Below are positions 8,520 to 16,700 of a stretch of DNA of 64,000 nucleotides, piece after piece. The DNA comes from Halpernia frigidisoli (GTDB lineage Bacteria > Bacteroidota > Bacteroidia > Flavobacteriales > Weeksellaceae). Below the pieces are notes generated by a model. The model worked only from the letters and a program-made list of their open reading frames with translations. It made no database searches and was not told the DNA's origin. The DNA lies in the NCBI RefSeq assembly GCF_900113805.1, contig NZ_FOQT01000001.1:1015782-1079781 (forward strand), written 5' to 3'. Position 1 is the stretch's first letter. Each line of letters starts with the position of its first letter. Made by a program: the position numbers and the translations under genes.

Positions 8520-9371
8520 ATGAGTCACACTATTGAAGAATTAAAAAAAACCGCCACACAGATCAGACGCGATATTTTGCGCATGGTAAATGCCGTAAAT
8601 TCCGGGCATCCCGGCGGAAGTTTGGGCTGCACAGAATTTTTCACCGCGCTTTACGGTAAAGTGATGAATTACAGCACAAATTTCACAATGGCAGGAAAAA
8701 ACGAAGATCTTTTCTTCCTTTCCAACGGACATATTTCTCCCGTATTCTACTCTACTTTGGCGAGATTTAGTTTTTTCGAAGTTTCAGAACTGGCAACATT
8801 TAGAAAATTAAATTCCCGTTTGCAAGGTCACCCAACAACGCATGAAGGTTTGCCGGGGATCAGAATTGCTTCCGGTTCACTTGGTCAGGGACTTTCTGTC
8901 GCGATTGGCGCGGCTTTAGGTAAAAAAATGGACGGCGATAAAAGTTTAGTTTACACAATGCAGGGCGATGGCGAATTGCAGGAAGGTTCCAATTGGGAAG
9001 CCTTTATGTTTGCTTCAGCGAAAAAAATTGATAATTTAATTGCAACAATTGATTACAACGGCCGTCAAATTGATGGCGACACCGATGATATTGTTAGTTT
9101 GGGCGATTTATACGCTAAATTAGAAGCATTTGGATGGATCGTTTTAGAAGAAAAAAACGGCAACGATTTGGAAGCTGTCATTGGGATTTTGGAGAAAGCA
9201 AAAAGTGAAACCGGTAACGGAAAACCAGTCGCCATTTTGTTGCACACAGAAATGGGATTTGGCGTAGATTATATGATCGGTTCTCACGCGTGGCACGGAA
9301 AAGCGCCTAATGCAGAACAGCTGGAAAACGCGATGGGTCAACTAAGTTTAGACGAAATCACGGATTATTAA
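8520..9371 (+). CDS. Transketolase, N-terminal (pyrophosphate-binding) subunit
   Basis: A 283-residue half transketolase. It contains the thiamine diphosphate motif QGDGELQEGSNWEA with the metal-binding Asp and the later NGRQIDG, and catalytic histidines in NSGHPGGSLG, GHPTTHEG and SHAWHGK. Split transketolases encode the PP domain (here) and the Pyr plus C-terminal domains (next gene) separately; together they interconvert pentose-phosphate sugars. The partner starts 185 bp downstream, with a dispersed palindromic repeat lodged in between. The start at 8520 follows a TACTTTTG box about 25 bases upstream. Confidence 0.92.
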   Translation: MSHTIEELKKTATQIRRDILRMVNAVNSGHPGGSLGCTEFFTALYGKVMNYSTNFTMAGKNEDLFFLSNGHISPVFYSTLARFSFFEVSELATFRKLNSRLQGHPTTHEGLPGIRIASGSLGQGLSVAIGAALGKKMDGDKSLVYTMQGDGELQEGSNWEAFMFASAKKIDNLIATIDYNGRQIDGDTDDIVSLGDLYAKLEAFGWIVLEEKNGNDLEAVIGILEKAKSETGNGKPVAILLHTEMGFGVDYMIGSHAWHGKAPNAEQLENAMGQLSLDEITDY

Positions 9372-9379
9372 AATTATTT

Positions 9380-9485
9380 GGGCAGACAATTCCGCCTTCC
9401 GTTCCCAATCTTTTTGCTTTCAAAATTTATCGAAAAAAGAAAAGTTTTTTTAGGCAAAAAGGATTTCCACTCAAGTCGGGCTGCA
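9380..9485 (-). repeat. Dispersed palindromic repeat, copy 1
   Basis: Read on the minus strand, it begins TGCAGCCCGACTTGAGTGGA, continues through a T-rich arm and a matching A-rich arm, and ends GGAACGGAAGGCGG...GCCC. It matches copy 2 (12576-12660) closely at both ends with a variable AT-rich centre. It lies between the two transketolase halves. Confidence 0.8.
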
Positions 9486-9556
9486 ACTAATTTATAATTT
9501 AGACATTAACTTTTAAATTCGAATAATTCGTTAAAATTCGAACAATTCAAAAAATT

Positions 9557-10507
9557 ATGAAATTTACATATACAGAAAAAAAAGATACAAGAAGTGGTTT
9601 TGGTGCAGGTTTGGCCGAGTTGGCTGACAAAAACCAAAACGTAGTTGCCCTTTGCGCCGATTTAATTGGTTCCCTTAAAATGGAAAAATTTATCGAAAAA
9701 GCGCCAGAAAGATTTATTCAGGTTGGGATTGCTGAAGCCAATATGATGTGCATCGCTGCAGGTTTAACGATCAGTGGAAAAATTCCTTTCACAGGAACTT
9801 TCGCTAATTTTTCTACTTCCAGGGTTTACGATCAAATACGTCAATCCATTGCTTATTCCAATAAAAATGTGAAAATTTGTGCATCTCACGCAGGTTTAAC
9901 TTTAGGCGAAGATGGCGCAACACACCAGGTTTTAGAAGACATTGGAATGATGAAAATGCTTCCCGGAATGACCGTTATAAATACCTGTGATTACAACCAG
10001 ACAAAAGCCGCAACTTTAGCAATTGCTGATTTTGAAGGACCGGTTTATTTAAGATTTGGTCGTCCGGTTGTACCAGTTTTTATGCCGGAAGATATGCCGT
10101 TTGAAATTGGAAAAGGCATTCTTTTGCAGGAAGGAACTGACGTAACCATCGTTGCAACCGGACATTTAGTTTGGGAAAGTTTAGTTGCCGCAGAAGAACT
10201 GGAAAAAGAAGGAATTTCTTGTGAGGTTATAAATATTCACACGATCAAACCTTTAGACAACGACATCATTTTAAAATCTGTCAAAAAAACGGGAAAAATT
10301 GTAACCTGTGAAGAACACAATTATCTTGGTGGTTTAGGAGAATCCATCGCTGGAATGCTCGCAAAAAATCATCCAACAAGACAGGAATTTGTGGCGGTTA
10401 ATGATACTTTCGGGGAATCTGCAACACCGGAACAATTAATGCATAAATATGGAATTGATTCTGAAGCCGTTGTAAAAGCGGTAAAAAGAATTATGGAAAA
10501 ATCTTAA
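9557..10507 (+). CDS. Transketolase, C-terminal subunit
   Basis: A 316-residue protein comprising the pyrimidine-binding and C-terminal domains of transketolase. Motifs include RFIQVGIAEANMMCIAAGL, with the conserved Glu that activates thiamine diphosphate, ASHAGLTLGEDGATHQ, and the C-terminal Rossmann-like segment VTIVATGHLVWESLVAAEEL. It works with the N-terminal subunit encoded just upstream. A good terminator follows the stop. The 185-bp spacer with an inserted repeat implies either read-through of the repeat or a second start; the repeat could act as an attenuating hairpin. Confidence 0.92.
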   Translation: MKFTYTEKKDTRSGFGAGLAELADKNQNVVALCADLIGSLKMEKFIEKAPERFIQVGIAEANMMCIAAGLTISGKIPFTGTFANFSTSRVYDQIRQSIAYSNKNVKICASHAGLTLGEDGATHQVLEDIGMMKMLPGMTVINTCDYNQTKAATLAIADFEGPVYLRFGRPVVPVFMPEDMPFEIGKGILLQEGTDVTIVATGHLVWESLVAAEELEKEGISCEVINIHTIKPLDNDIILKSVKKTGKIVTCEEHNYLGGLGESIAGMLAKNHPTRQEFVAVNDTFGESATPEQLMHKYGIDSEAVVKAVKRIMEKS

Positions 10508-10522
10508 AACGTTTTTAGCAAT

Positions 10523-10561
10523 AAAAAAATCCACATCTTTTTATAAGTTGTGGATTTTTTT
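10523..10561 (+). terminator. Rho-independent terminator after transketolase
   Basis: AAAATCCACA and TGTGGATTTT arms around a T-rich loop run into TTTTTT. It works in both directions by sequence. Confidence 0.8.
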
Positions 10562-10604
10562 ATTGTTAAATTTTTTGATTATCACGTTTAAATAATTTGG
10601 AGTT

Positions 10605-10767
10605 ACTAACGCGTATTTTGAACTTCTAAATTCCCGTATTTTTCAATTATTAAACTTCCTATTTTTGTATATTACTTATAATACATAATACAACATTTTG
10701 ATAATTTGCAGTTCACAAAAATGCAATTTTATTACTATTTTTTAAAACTTGCGTATATTTGAGAGTT
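10605..10767 (+). other. Solo attI-like recombination region (relic platform)
   Basis: Positions 10744-10767 are identical over 24 nt to 60460-60483 beside the recombinase at 60 kb, ending CGTATATTTGAGAGTT. Upstream, degenerate boxes GCGTATTTT at 10611 and CCCGTATTTT at 10633 keep the 23-bp spacing of the paired CTTGCGTATT boxes at 60.35-60.38 kb. A third weak box CTTCCTATTTTT starts at 10655. No recombinase gene is adjacent. The region includes a -7 promoter box TATATTTG at 10754-10761 that would transcribe the Crp/Fnr gene. I read this as an attI-like site whose recombinase is absent or remote. Confidence 0.55.
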
Positions 10768-10789
10768 GTGTTTAACTGAAAAAAAACAA

Positions 10790-11371
10790 ATGTGTAAATT
10801 AATTCTAAATAATTATTTTCATTCATTATTTCCTATTCAAAAAGAAATTGTTGAAAAAATCACAGAATCATTTTGTGGTTTTACGTTAAATAAAAACACT
10901 ATTTTAATTAACAGAGAAACAATCAGCATTAAAACATATTTTTTACAAAAAGGATATGTACGGTCCTATATTTTAAATGAAAATAATGAAGAAGTTACAA
11001 CAAACATTTATTCAGCACCATGTTTTGTAAACGACTTTTTATCATTTTTTAAAAAACAACCAACAAAAGAAATTTATCAAACTATAACAGATTGTTATTT
11101 TTGGGAAACAGATTTAGAAAATGTACAATCAAATTTTCATAATATCGCAGAATTCAGAGAGTTTAGTAGGCTTTTATTTGTTATAAATTATTCTAAATTA
11201 AACGATAGGTTAATTGAAATGGTAAGTCAAAAAGCAGAAACAAGGTATTTAAATCTTTTAAATCATCAGTCTCATATATTTCAACAGGTTTCTCTTAAAA
11301 TTATAGCATCTTATTTGGGAGTAACAGATAGCACATTGAGTAGGATTAGAAAAGAAATTAGCAAAATATGA
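10790..11371 (+). CDS. Crp/Fnr family transcriptional regulator
   Basis: A 193-residue protein from the ATG at 10790 (an in-frame TTG at 10766 falls at the junction and is not favoured). The first 120 residues resemble the cyclic-nucleotide-binding-like beta barrel of Bacteroidota Crp/Fnr proteins: FLQKGYVRSYILNENNEEVTT followed by FVNDFLSFF. The C-terminus carries the HTH SLKIIASYLGVTDSTLSRIR. Typical cAMP-contacting Arg and Ser are not evident, as in most of this Bacteroidota group, so the effector is unknown. It is directly downstream of the solo attI-like region and 61 bp before a ketopantoate-reductase-like gene, suggesting both arrived as cargo. Confidence 0.85.
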   Translation: MCKLILNNYFHSLFPIQKEIVEKITESFCGFTLNKNTILINRETISIKTYFLQKGYVRSYILNENNEEVTTNIYSAPCFVNDFLSFFKKQPTKEIYQTITDCYFWETDLENVQSNFHNIAEFREFSRLLFVINYSKLNDRLIEMVSQKAETRYLNLLNHQSHIFQQVSLKIIASYLGVTDSTLSRIRKEISKI

Positions 11372-11411
11372 TTTCTTGTCATTTATCAAGTTCTTATTCG
11401 TCAGCTCATTT

Positions 11412-11419
11412 GTATTTTT
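11412..11419 (+). promoter_or_regulatory. Putative -7 promoter box for the ketopantoate-reductase-like gene
   Basis: TATTTTTG fits TAnnTTTG and lies 13 bases before the ATG at 11433. Confidence 0.45.
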
Positions 11420-11432
11420 GTAAAAAATAAAA

Positions 11433-12386
11433 ATGAATAAAAATAATATCATAATCGTTGGTCTTGGTGGGGTTGGTGGTTATTTTGGCTTTAAAATTAA
11501 CCAAATCAATGAAATAGATAAACAAAACCACATATCATTTATTGCAAGAAATGATACCTATAAAATAGTCAAAGAACAAGGACTAACACTACTTTCAGAA
11601 GAACATAAAAATAGCGTAACTAAACCCGATGCTATTTATCAAAATATTTCAGATGTCGAAAACCCTGATTTAATATTTATTTGTGTGAAAGAATATGATT
11701 TGGAGAATGTGTGTAGCCAATTAGCCAAAATTATCACAAAAAATACAGTTTTATTTCCGATGATGAATGGCGCAGATATTTACGATAGAATTCGTGAAAT
11801 CATACCTAACAACACTATTTTACCTTCTTGTGTTTATGTAGCATCGCACATAAAAGAAAAAGGAATTGTTGAACATAAAGGAAAACCAGGTAAACTAATA
11901 TTTGGTAAAGATCCAGCACATAATTCTGAAGATATTAATTGGATCATTGATTTAATAGAAAAAAGCAAGATTAATTTTGAATTTAAAGAAAACTCTTTAG
12001 TTGATATCTGGACAAAATTTATTTTTATAGCAAGTTTTGGTTTAGTTACTGCAAAATATAATTCTTCTATAGGAACAGTTTGTTCAATTAAATCTCAAAG
12101 AAAAGAAGCAATAAAAATAATAGAAGAAATAAAATCAATTGCTGATAAAAAAGGTATTTATTTACAAGATGATATTATTTCTAAAACATTTGAAAATGCA
12201 AGCAAATTTCCTGTAGGAACACCAACTTCCTTGCAGCTTGATGTAAACTCTGGTAAAGAAAACAATGAATTGGAATTATTTGCAGGTGCAATAATTAAAT
12301 ATGGAAAAGAAATGAATGTAAGAACAATTTTTACTGAATGTTTGTATCAAGAAATTAAAGCTACACACAATAAGATGTTTCTATAG
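11433..12386 (+). CDS. Ketopantoate reductase family protein (ApbA/PanE-like)
   Basis: A 317-residue NADP-dependent dehydrogenase. It opens with the Rossmann motif IIIVGLGGVGGYFG (GxGxxG), has KEYDLENVC and LFPMMNGADIYDRI (the conserved Asn-Gly after the nucleotide domain), then WTKFIFIASFGLVTAK, which carries the family's catalytic-type Lys, and a helical C-terminal domain with PTSLQLDVNSGKENNEL. PanE reduces ketopantoate to pantoate in pantothenate synthesis, but many paralogues act on other 2-oxo acids, and no other pan genes are nearby. The gene is AT- and Lys/Asn-rich and sits in the accessory insert. The TAG stop overlaps the first base of a palindrome. Confidence 0.82.
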   Translation: MNKNNIIIVGLGGVGGYFGFKINQINEIDKQNHISFIARNDTYKIVKEQGLTLLSEEHKNSVTKPDAIYQNISDVENPDLIFICVKEYDLENVCSQLAKIITKNTVLFPMMNGADIYDRIREIIPNNTILPSCVYVASHIKEKGIVEHKGKPGKLIFGKDPAHNSEDINWIIDLIEKSKINFEFKENSLVDIWTKFIFIASFGLVTAKYNSSIGTVCSIKSQRKEAIKIIEEIKSIADKKGIYLQDDIISKTFENASKFPVGTPTSLQLDVNSGKENNELELFAGAIIKYGKEMNVRTIFTECLYQEIKATHNKMFL

Positions 12387-12472
12387 GCGGGCCGGAAGTT
12401 CCTGTCGTCAAAATTTTCGCTTAATGTTCAATTTGTCATGTTTAGAAAAGCTTTTCATAAAAAGTCCCCGCC
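12386..12472. other. Palindromic element of unknown role at the end of the 10.8-12.4 kb insert
   Basis: Arms GGCGGGCC (12386) and CCCCGCC (12466) bracket about 73 bp that contain the perfect palindrome GAAAAGCTTTTC at 12445-12456. The size and the GGCGGG/CCCGCC arms resemble the attC-like sites near 61.8 and 63.8 kb, but no GTT junction follows on the plus strand. On the minus strand the sequence just outside is GTTAGGT, which does fit a junction. It may be a degenerate or oppositely oriented cassette end. Confidence 0.35.
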
Positions 12473-12575
12473 AACAGAAATACCTAACACCTAAATTTAG
12501 TTTATAAAATCTTACGTTTTCTAAAAAAAAATTAAAGAACTTAAGTGTAAGAAAATCTTGAATATCGCGGAAATC

Positions 12576-12660
12576 TGCAGCCCGACTTGAGTGGAAATCC
12601 TTTTTATTTTTTCTCAAAAAAAATTAAAAGATTGGGAACGGAAGGCGGTAATTGCTGCCC
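12576..12660 (+). repeat. Dispersed palindromic repeat, copy 2
   Basis: The element runs from TGCAGCCCGACTTGAGTGGA to GGAAGGCGG...GCTGCCC. The left half CCGACTT...AATCCTTTTTATTTTTT is imperfectly complementary to the right half AAAAAAAATTAAAAGATT...AAGGCGG, so a transcript could fold into one long hairpin. Confidence 0.8.
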
Positions 12661-12688
12661 AAAAAAATAAGAAATAAGAACCTGATTT

Positions 12689-13060
12689 CTATTCAAAATA
12701 TTTCCACTTCGGTATAATAACCAGCAAACCAACGCCGACGTAAAGGAAAATATTGGTGACATCGGTATAAAGGAAAGTTTCCAAATAAAACTGATGCAAA
12801 TAAAAATGCATTAAAACAAAAACCGGAAAGCTGATGACCGCAAACTTCCTGAAAAAAGCGATTCCCAAAATTGATAAAAGCGACATTGCATCGACAAAGA
12901 AGATCATGAAAAAATACCAAATAGGAATTTGAAGTGTATCGCGCTGCAGAAATTCATCCCCATCAATCCCCAATCCCATCAGCGTAAAAAGAGCGAGCGC
13001 GCCTAATGCCAGATAAAATGGTGTTGTTTTTTTGGGCTCATTATCAAAGTAATTATCCAT
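12689..13060 (-). CDS. Hypothetical membrane protein
   Basis: A 123-residue protein with about four hydrophobic segments (beginning near FYLALGALALFTLMGLG, IWYFFMIFFVDAMSLLSILG, FAVISFPVFVLMHFYLH and NIFLYVGVGLLVII) and a short charged N-terminus MDNYFDNEPKK. It predicts a small integral membrane protein. No family was recognised. It lies upstream of nothing obvious on its strand, being separated from the Lrp-type gene by a terminator, so it is probably transcribed alone. Confidence 0.65.
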   Translation of the reverse strand: MDNYFDNEPKKTTPFYLALGALALFTLMGLGIDGDEFLQRDTLQIPIWYFFMIFFVDAMSLLSILGIAFFRKFAVISFPVFVLMHFYLHQFYLETFLYTDVTNIFLYVGVGLLVIIPKWKYFE

Positions 13061-13071
13061 AGTGTAAAACT

Positions 13072-13106
13072 AAAAAAAACTTTTGAAACGGGTTTCAAAA
13101 GTTTTT
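13072..13106 (-). terminator. Rho-independent terminator after the Lrp-type gene
   Basis: ACTTTTGAAAC and GTTTCAAAAGT form an 11-bp stem with a 2-base spacer, with a T tract on the minus-strand side. Confidence 0.8.
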
Positions 13107-13128
13107 ATGATTAAATTCAGAAAATGAA

Positions 13129-13599
13129 TTATATGTGGATCGCTTTTATCAAACGGTTTTTGTCGCTGATGTATTCCTCCATTGAGATCATACTTTCAGT
13201 TCTCATTACATCTTCGATATCGTCGATCTGGTAAATGATTTCTTTTGCATTCTCGGTATTTTTTGCTTTTACTTTGCAAAAAATATTGTATTTACCGGAA
13301 ATAACGCTGGTTTCGATCACATTTGGAATTTCACCCAATTTTCTTAAAACATCCTGTGTTTTATTTGATTTGGTTAAAAGAATACCGATAAACGCCGTGA
13401 AATGGTAGTTTAATTTCGTGTAATCTATATTTAATGAAGATCCCAGGATGATACCTGCATCTTCCATTTTTTTAACTCTCACGTGGATCGTTCCTGCGGA
13501 AACATCCATTTGTTTTGCGATCTCCGTAAAAGGCATTCTGGTGTTTTCTACCAAAAAGTCTAATATCTTCTTATCTATTTCATCTAACTGATAATTCAT
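13129..13599 (-). CDS. Lrp/AsnC family transcriptional regulator
   Basis: A 156-residue feast/famine regulator. The N-terminal HTH is LDEIDKKILDFLVENTRMPF followed by TEIAKQMDVSAGTIHVRVKK. The C-terminal RAM domain begins about residue 65 and has the beta-alpha-beta-beta pattern with VIETSVISGKYNIFCKV. The usual ligand is an amino acid, and proteins of this size act as dimers to octamers. A minus-strand box TAAATTTG at 13644-13651 lies 45 bases upstream and may be its promoter. Its targets are not visible from context. Confidence 0.92.
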   Translation of the reverse strand: MNYQLDEIDKKILDFLVENTRMPFTEIAKQMDVSAGTIHVRVKKMEDAGIILGSSLNIDYTKLNYHFTAFIGILLTKSNKTQDVLRKLGEIPNVIETSVISGKYNIFCKVKAKNTENAKEIIYQIDDIEDVMRTESMISMEEYISDKNRLIKAIHI

Positions 13600-13729
13600 A
13601 ATTTTTACTTTAAAGAATATGTAATTTTTGCTCTATTTTGTTGCAAATTTAAGAAAAATTATTTATTATAAAAAATTGAGGGAAAAATTAACAATATTTA
13701 ACTTAATAGCGAATTATGTTTATTATTTT

Positions 13730-16700
13730 CTATTTTAAAGTATCAATTTTAATAGAATCTTTTTTTATTTCAGCATTTTCTGATTGATTATTTTTATTTT
13801 TTCTGTTTCTTTTAAAGATTGTATTGAAACTTTTGCTATAAACAACACCAGCGCCGTAACTTTGATTTGCACCGGAATTTCCTGTGGTGCCGCCACCAAC
13901 AAGACCGATATTACTTGGTTTTGAATAAAACCTCACAATTCTACTGCCGTCATTTTTCTTCGAAAAATCATATTCTACAATACCTTCGCCGGAAAGATAA
14001 TTGACATTGGCGTCACTACTTTTAGAAAGTGGAATTCCCAATCCAGTTTTTAAAGTTACACGTGGTGATAAAACAATACTAACTCCAGCATTGGCTCTGT
14101 CGCCAGTATTCGACGCCTGATCGCCTTGGATATAATCTAAGTTGACCTGAAATTCATTACTAATGGAATTTAAAACCGAACCAAGTTGTTTAAGTAAAAT
14201 AGCGTAGCCTGTGTTTTCCGCAGTTTTCCCTACATTAAAATTAATCCCACCAGAATTTTGAACATTAAAACTATTCAACACCAAAATAGATCCGAACTGC
14301 AAAACTTTCTCATCTTCCTGACTCATTTTTGCCGCCAAAGTTTCCTTTATCTGACTTGAAACATCTGGTGCGGAAACGTCCAACGCGATTTTCGGATTAT
14401 TGAGCGTCTGCGTAATTTTTGTTGTTAAAACAACGGTGATCGGCTGTAGCAATCCAACATTTAGATATTCTCCCGCGTTTGTAACTGTTCTTAAATAATT
14501 AGCGTTAATATCCAAAACCGGTGCAAGTGCATTTCCGTCCCATTCTATACTACTATTTTTAGCGATCTGAAAGGTTCTGTTAAGAATTGACTTTGAGACG
14601 AAAGTTCCATTATCAACCAAATATTTGCCATTCATGGCGATATTTCCATTTCGGCCAAGATTAAATTTTAAATTTGTAGCATCACCGCGCACACTGATAT
14701 CACCGACATCGTCTCCGACCAAAACATTAACCGTCGTTCCTTTGTCCACATCTAAAGTGAAATCCACATTCATATTAGCACCATATTTTTTACGATCCTG
14801 AACTGTTACTGTTCCGGCTTTATCTTTCTCTAAAAATCTCAACATTTTGAATTCCTCCACATTGGCCGTAGAATTACTGTTAAAGGTGAAAATACTGTTA
14901 TTAAGTGCTTTCATATTAGGTGTGGAAATATTTAGCGCAGAAACAGGTCCATCCACAAAAAGATCGCCTTTTCCATAAACGCGGCCCCAAAAAAGATCAA
15001 AATCCTTTTGCTGCGTATCTAAAAGCAGCAGATTATCAGCTCTCATAACAAGATTGACGCCCAATGAAGCCAGACTTTCAAATTGTATTGCACCGGAAAT
15101 ACTTCCTTTTGAATTTGTTCTGCCATCTTTAATACCAATGTCATTCAATACAGCCAAACCCTTACTGAGCGGAATTACAGTGTCGTCAAAAGAATAATCA
15201 ACTCCTGTGAAAAGTAATTTCAAACCAAATTTTTTCATGGCAATATCACCGCTGTAATCAATATTCGCTAAAGTCCCGGAAATTTTTAGATTTCCACTCG
15301 CTTTTCCACGAACATTGCCAAAAACCGTTTTTACAAATTCCTGCGTGAAAGCCAGATCAAACTGATCCATCGCCGCAGTAAGATCCAAAGTTGGCGATTT
15401 TGTATTATTATTTACCGTTCCTGTCAGGTTCAAAGTATTATTTCCGAAAGTATCTGAAGAAAGAACTTTAGCAGAAATATCAAAAATATTTGGCGACGAA
15501 CTGTTCTTGGCTTCTATCAGAATATTACCCATCTTTTGACCATTTAAAACAATATTTTCAATGTTAAAATCGATGATCGGTTTCAGATTGCTTTTGTCCA
15601 TTTCCAACTGGAAAGTGCCATTTGCGACACCAGTAATATCCATACTATTTTCAGATTTAGAAAGAGCCAGTATTTTCGAAAGCTGGAAGTTTTTCACCTC
15701 GCCTTCCGCTGTAAAATCTTTGGCAGATTTAAATACGGCGTTTCTTAAAAGTAACTCACTTTCATCAGAATATATCCAAAAATTTTCTATAAGGAAATCC
15801 TTGGTTTTTTTTCGGTAAGTGATTGACTCATTAAGTTCAGGACTCGTATCAATGGACCAAATCACATTTTTCAGTTTTATTTGAGTGGGTTCAAATCTCA
15901 CGACATAATCACCTTCGGCATTTGTAGTTTGATTTAAATTTATGGCATAATCGTTTAGTTTTTCATCAATTTCTTCCTGTGGACTTCCTAATTTAAAGTT
16001 GGCTGCTAAATGTAAAATTTTATCGCCTTCATTTCTTCCTTTTAAACTTATATCTTTTAGAATATTACTGTTGTATGCGATGCGACCAATATTTGCCTGA
16101 AGCTGACCATCCAGATTGGCTGTATTAATTTTAATTGAAATTTGATCTACCATCGCAGAATCCTTCGCTACCAAAGCTCTTTCTTGAATTCTATAAGAGG
16201 GATTTGCCAAAGCCAACGCTTTATCCGCCTCAGAAATTTCTTCTGTTTTGGTCATTAAATATTTTAAACTTGAAGCATCTGCATTTAATACCAAATTATT
16301 TGAATTTCCATCAAAAGATCCTTCTACTTTTAAGCCATTCGGAATGCTAACGTTTGGCTGAAAATAACTTATCAAAGCCTGCTGAACGTCGAAATTGTAT
16401 TTAAAATCCTGTCCTCTGAAAGATTTTTGAACGCCGCTACCAGCAAGAATTTTATTTAAACCATTTTGAACCATTCCAGCAAGATCTCCTAAATTAAATT
16501 TACCGGCGATTTCACCATTAACCACATCAGGAATTGCTACATTAACTATTCTGGAGCCATTTTCAAAGTAAGTTTTAATATCTCCGTTCGGAATATTGAA
16601 TCTTTGATTGGCCGTCGAAAAATCAACATTTTGCAGATTCGCATCCAAAATAAGATCATTTAGACTGGTCATCGCAATTTTTGCGTTTATTTTTCCACTA

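Noticed and set aside
12408..12617. Minus-strand open frame of 69 codons
   Set aside because: It runs through both the palindromic element and dispersed repeat copy 2, so its apparent coding capacity comes from repeat sequence.
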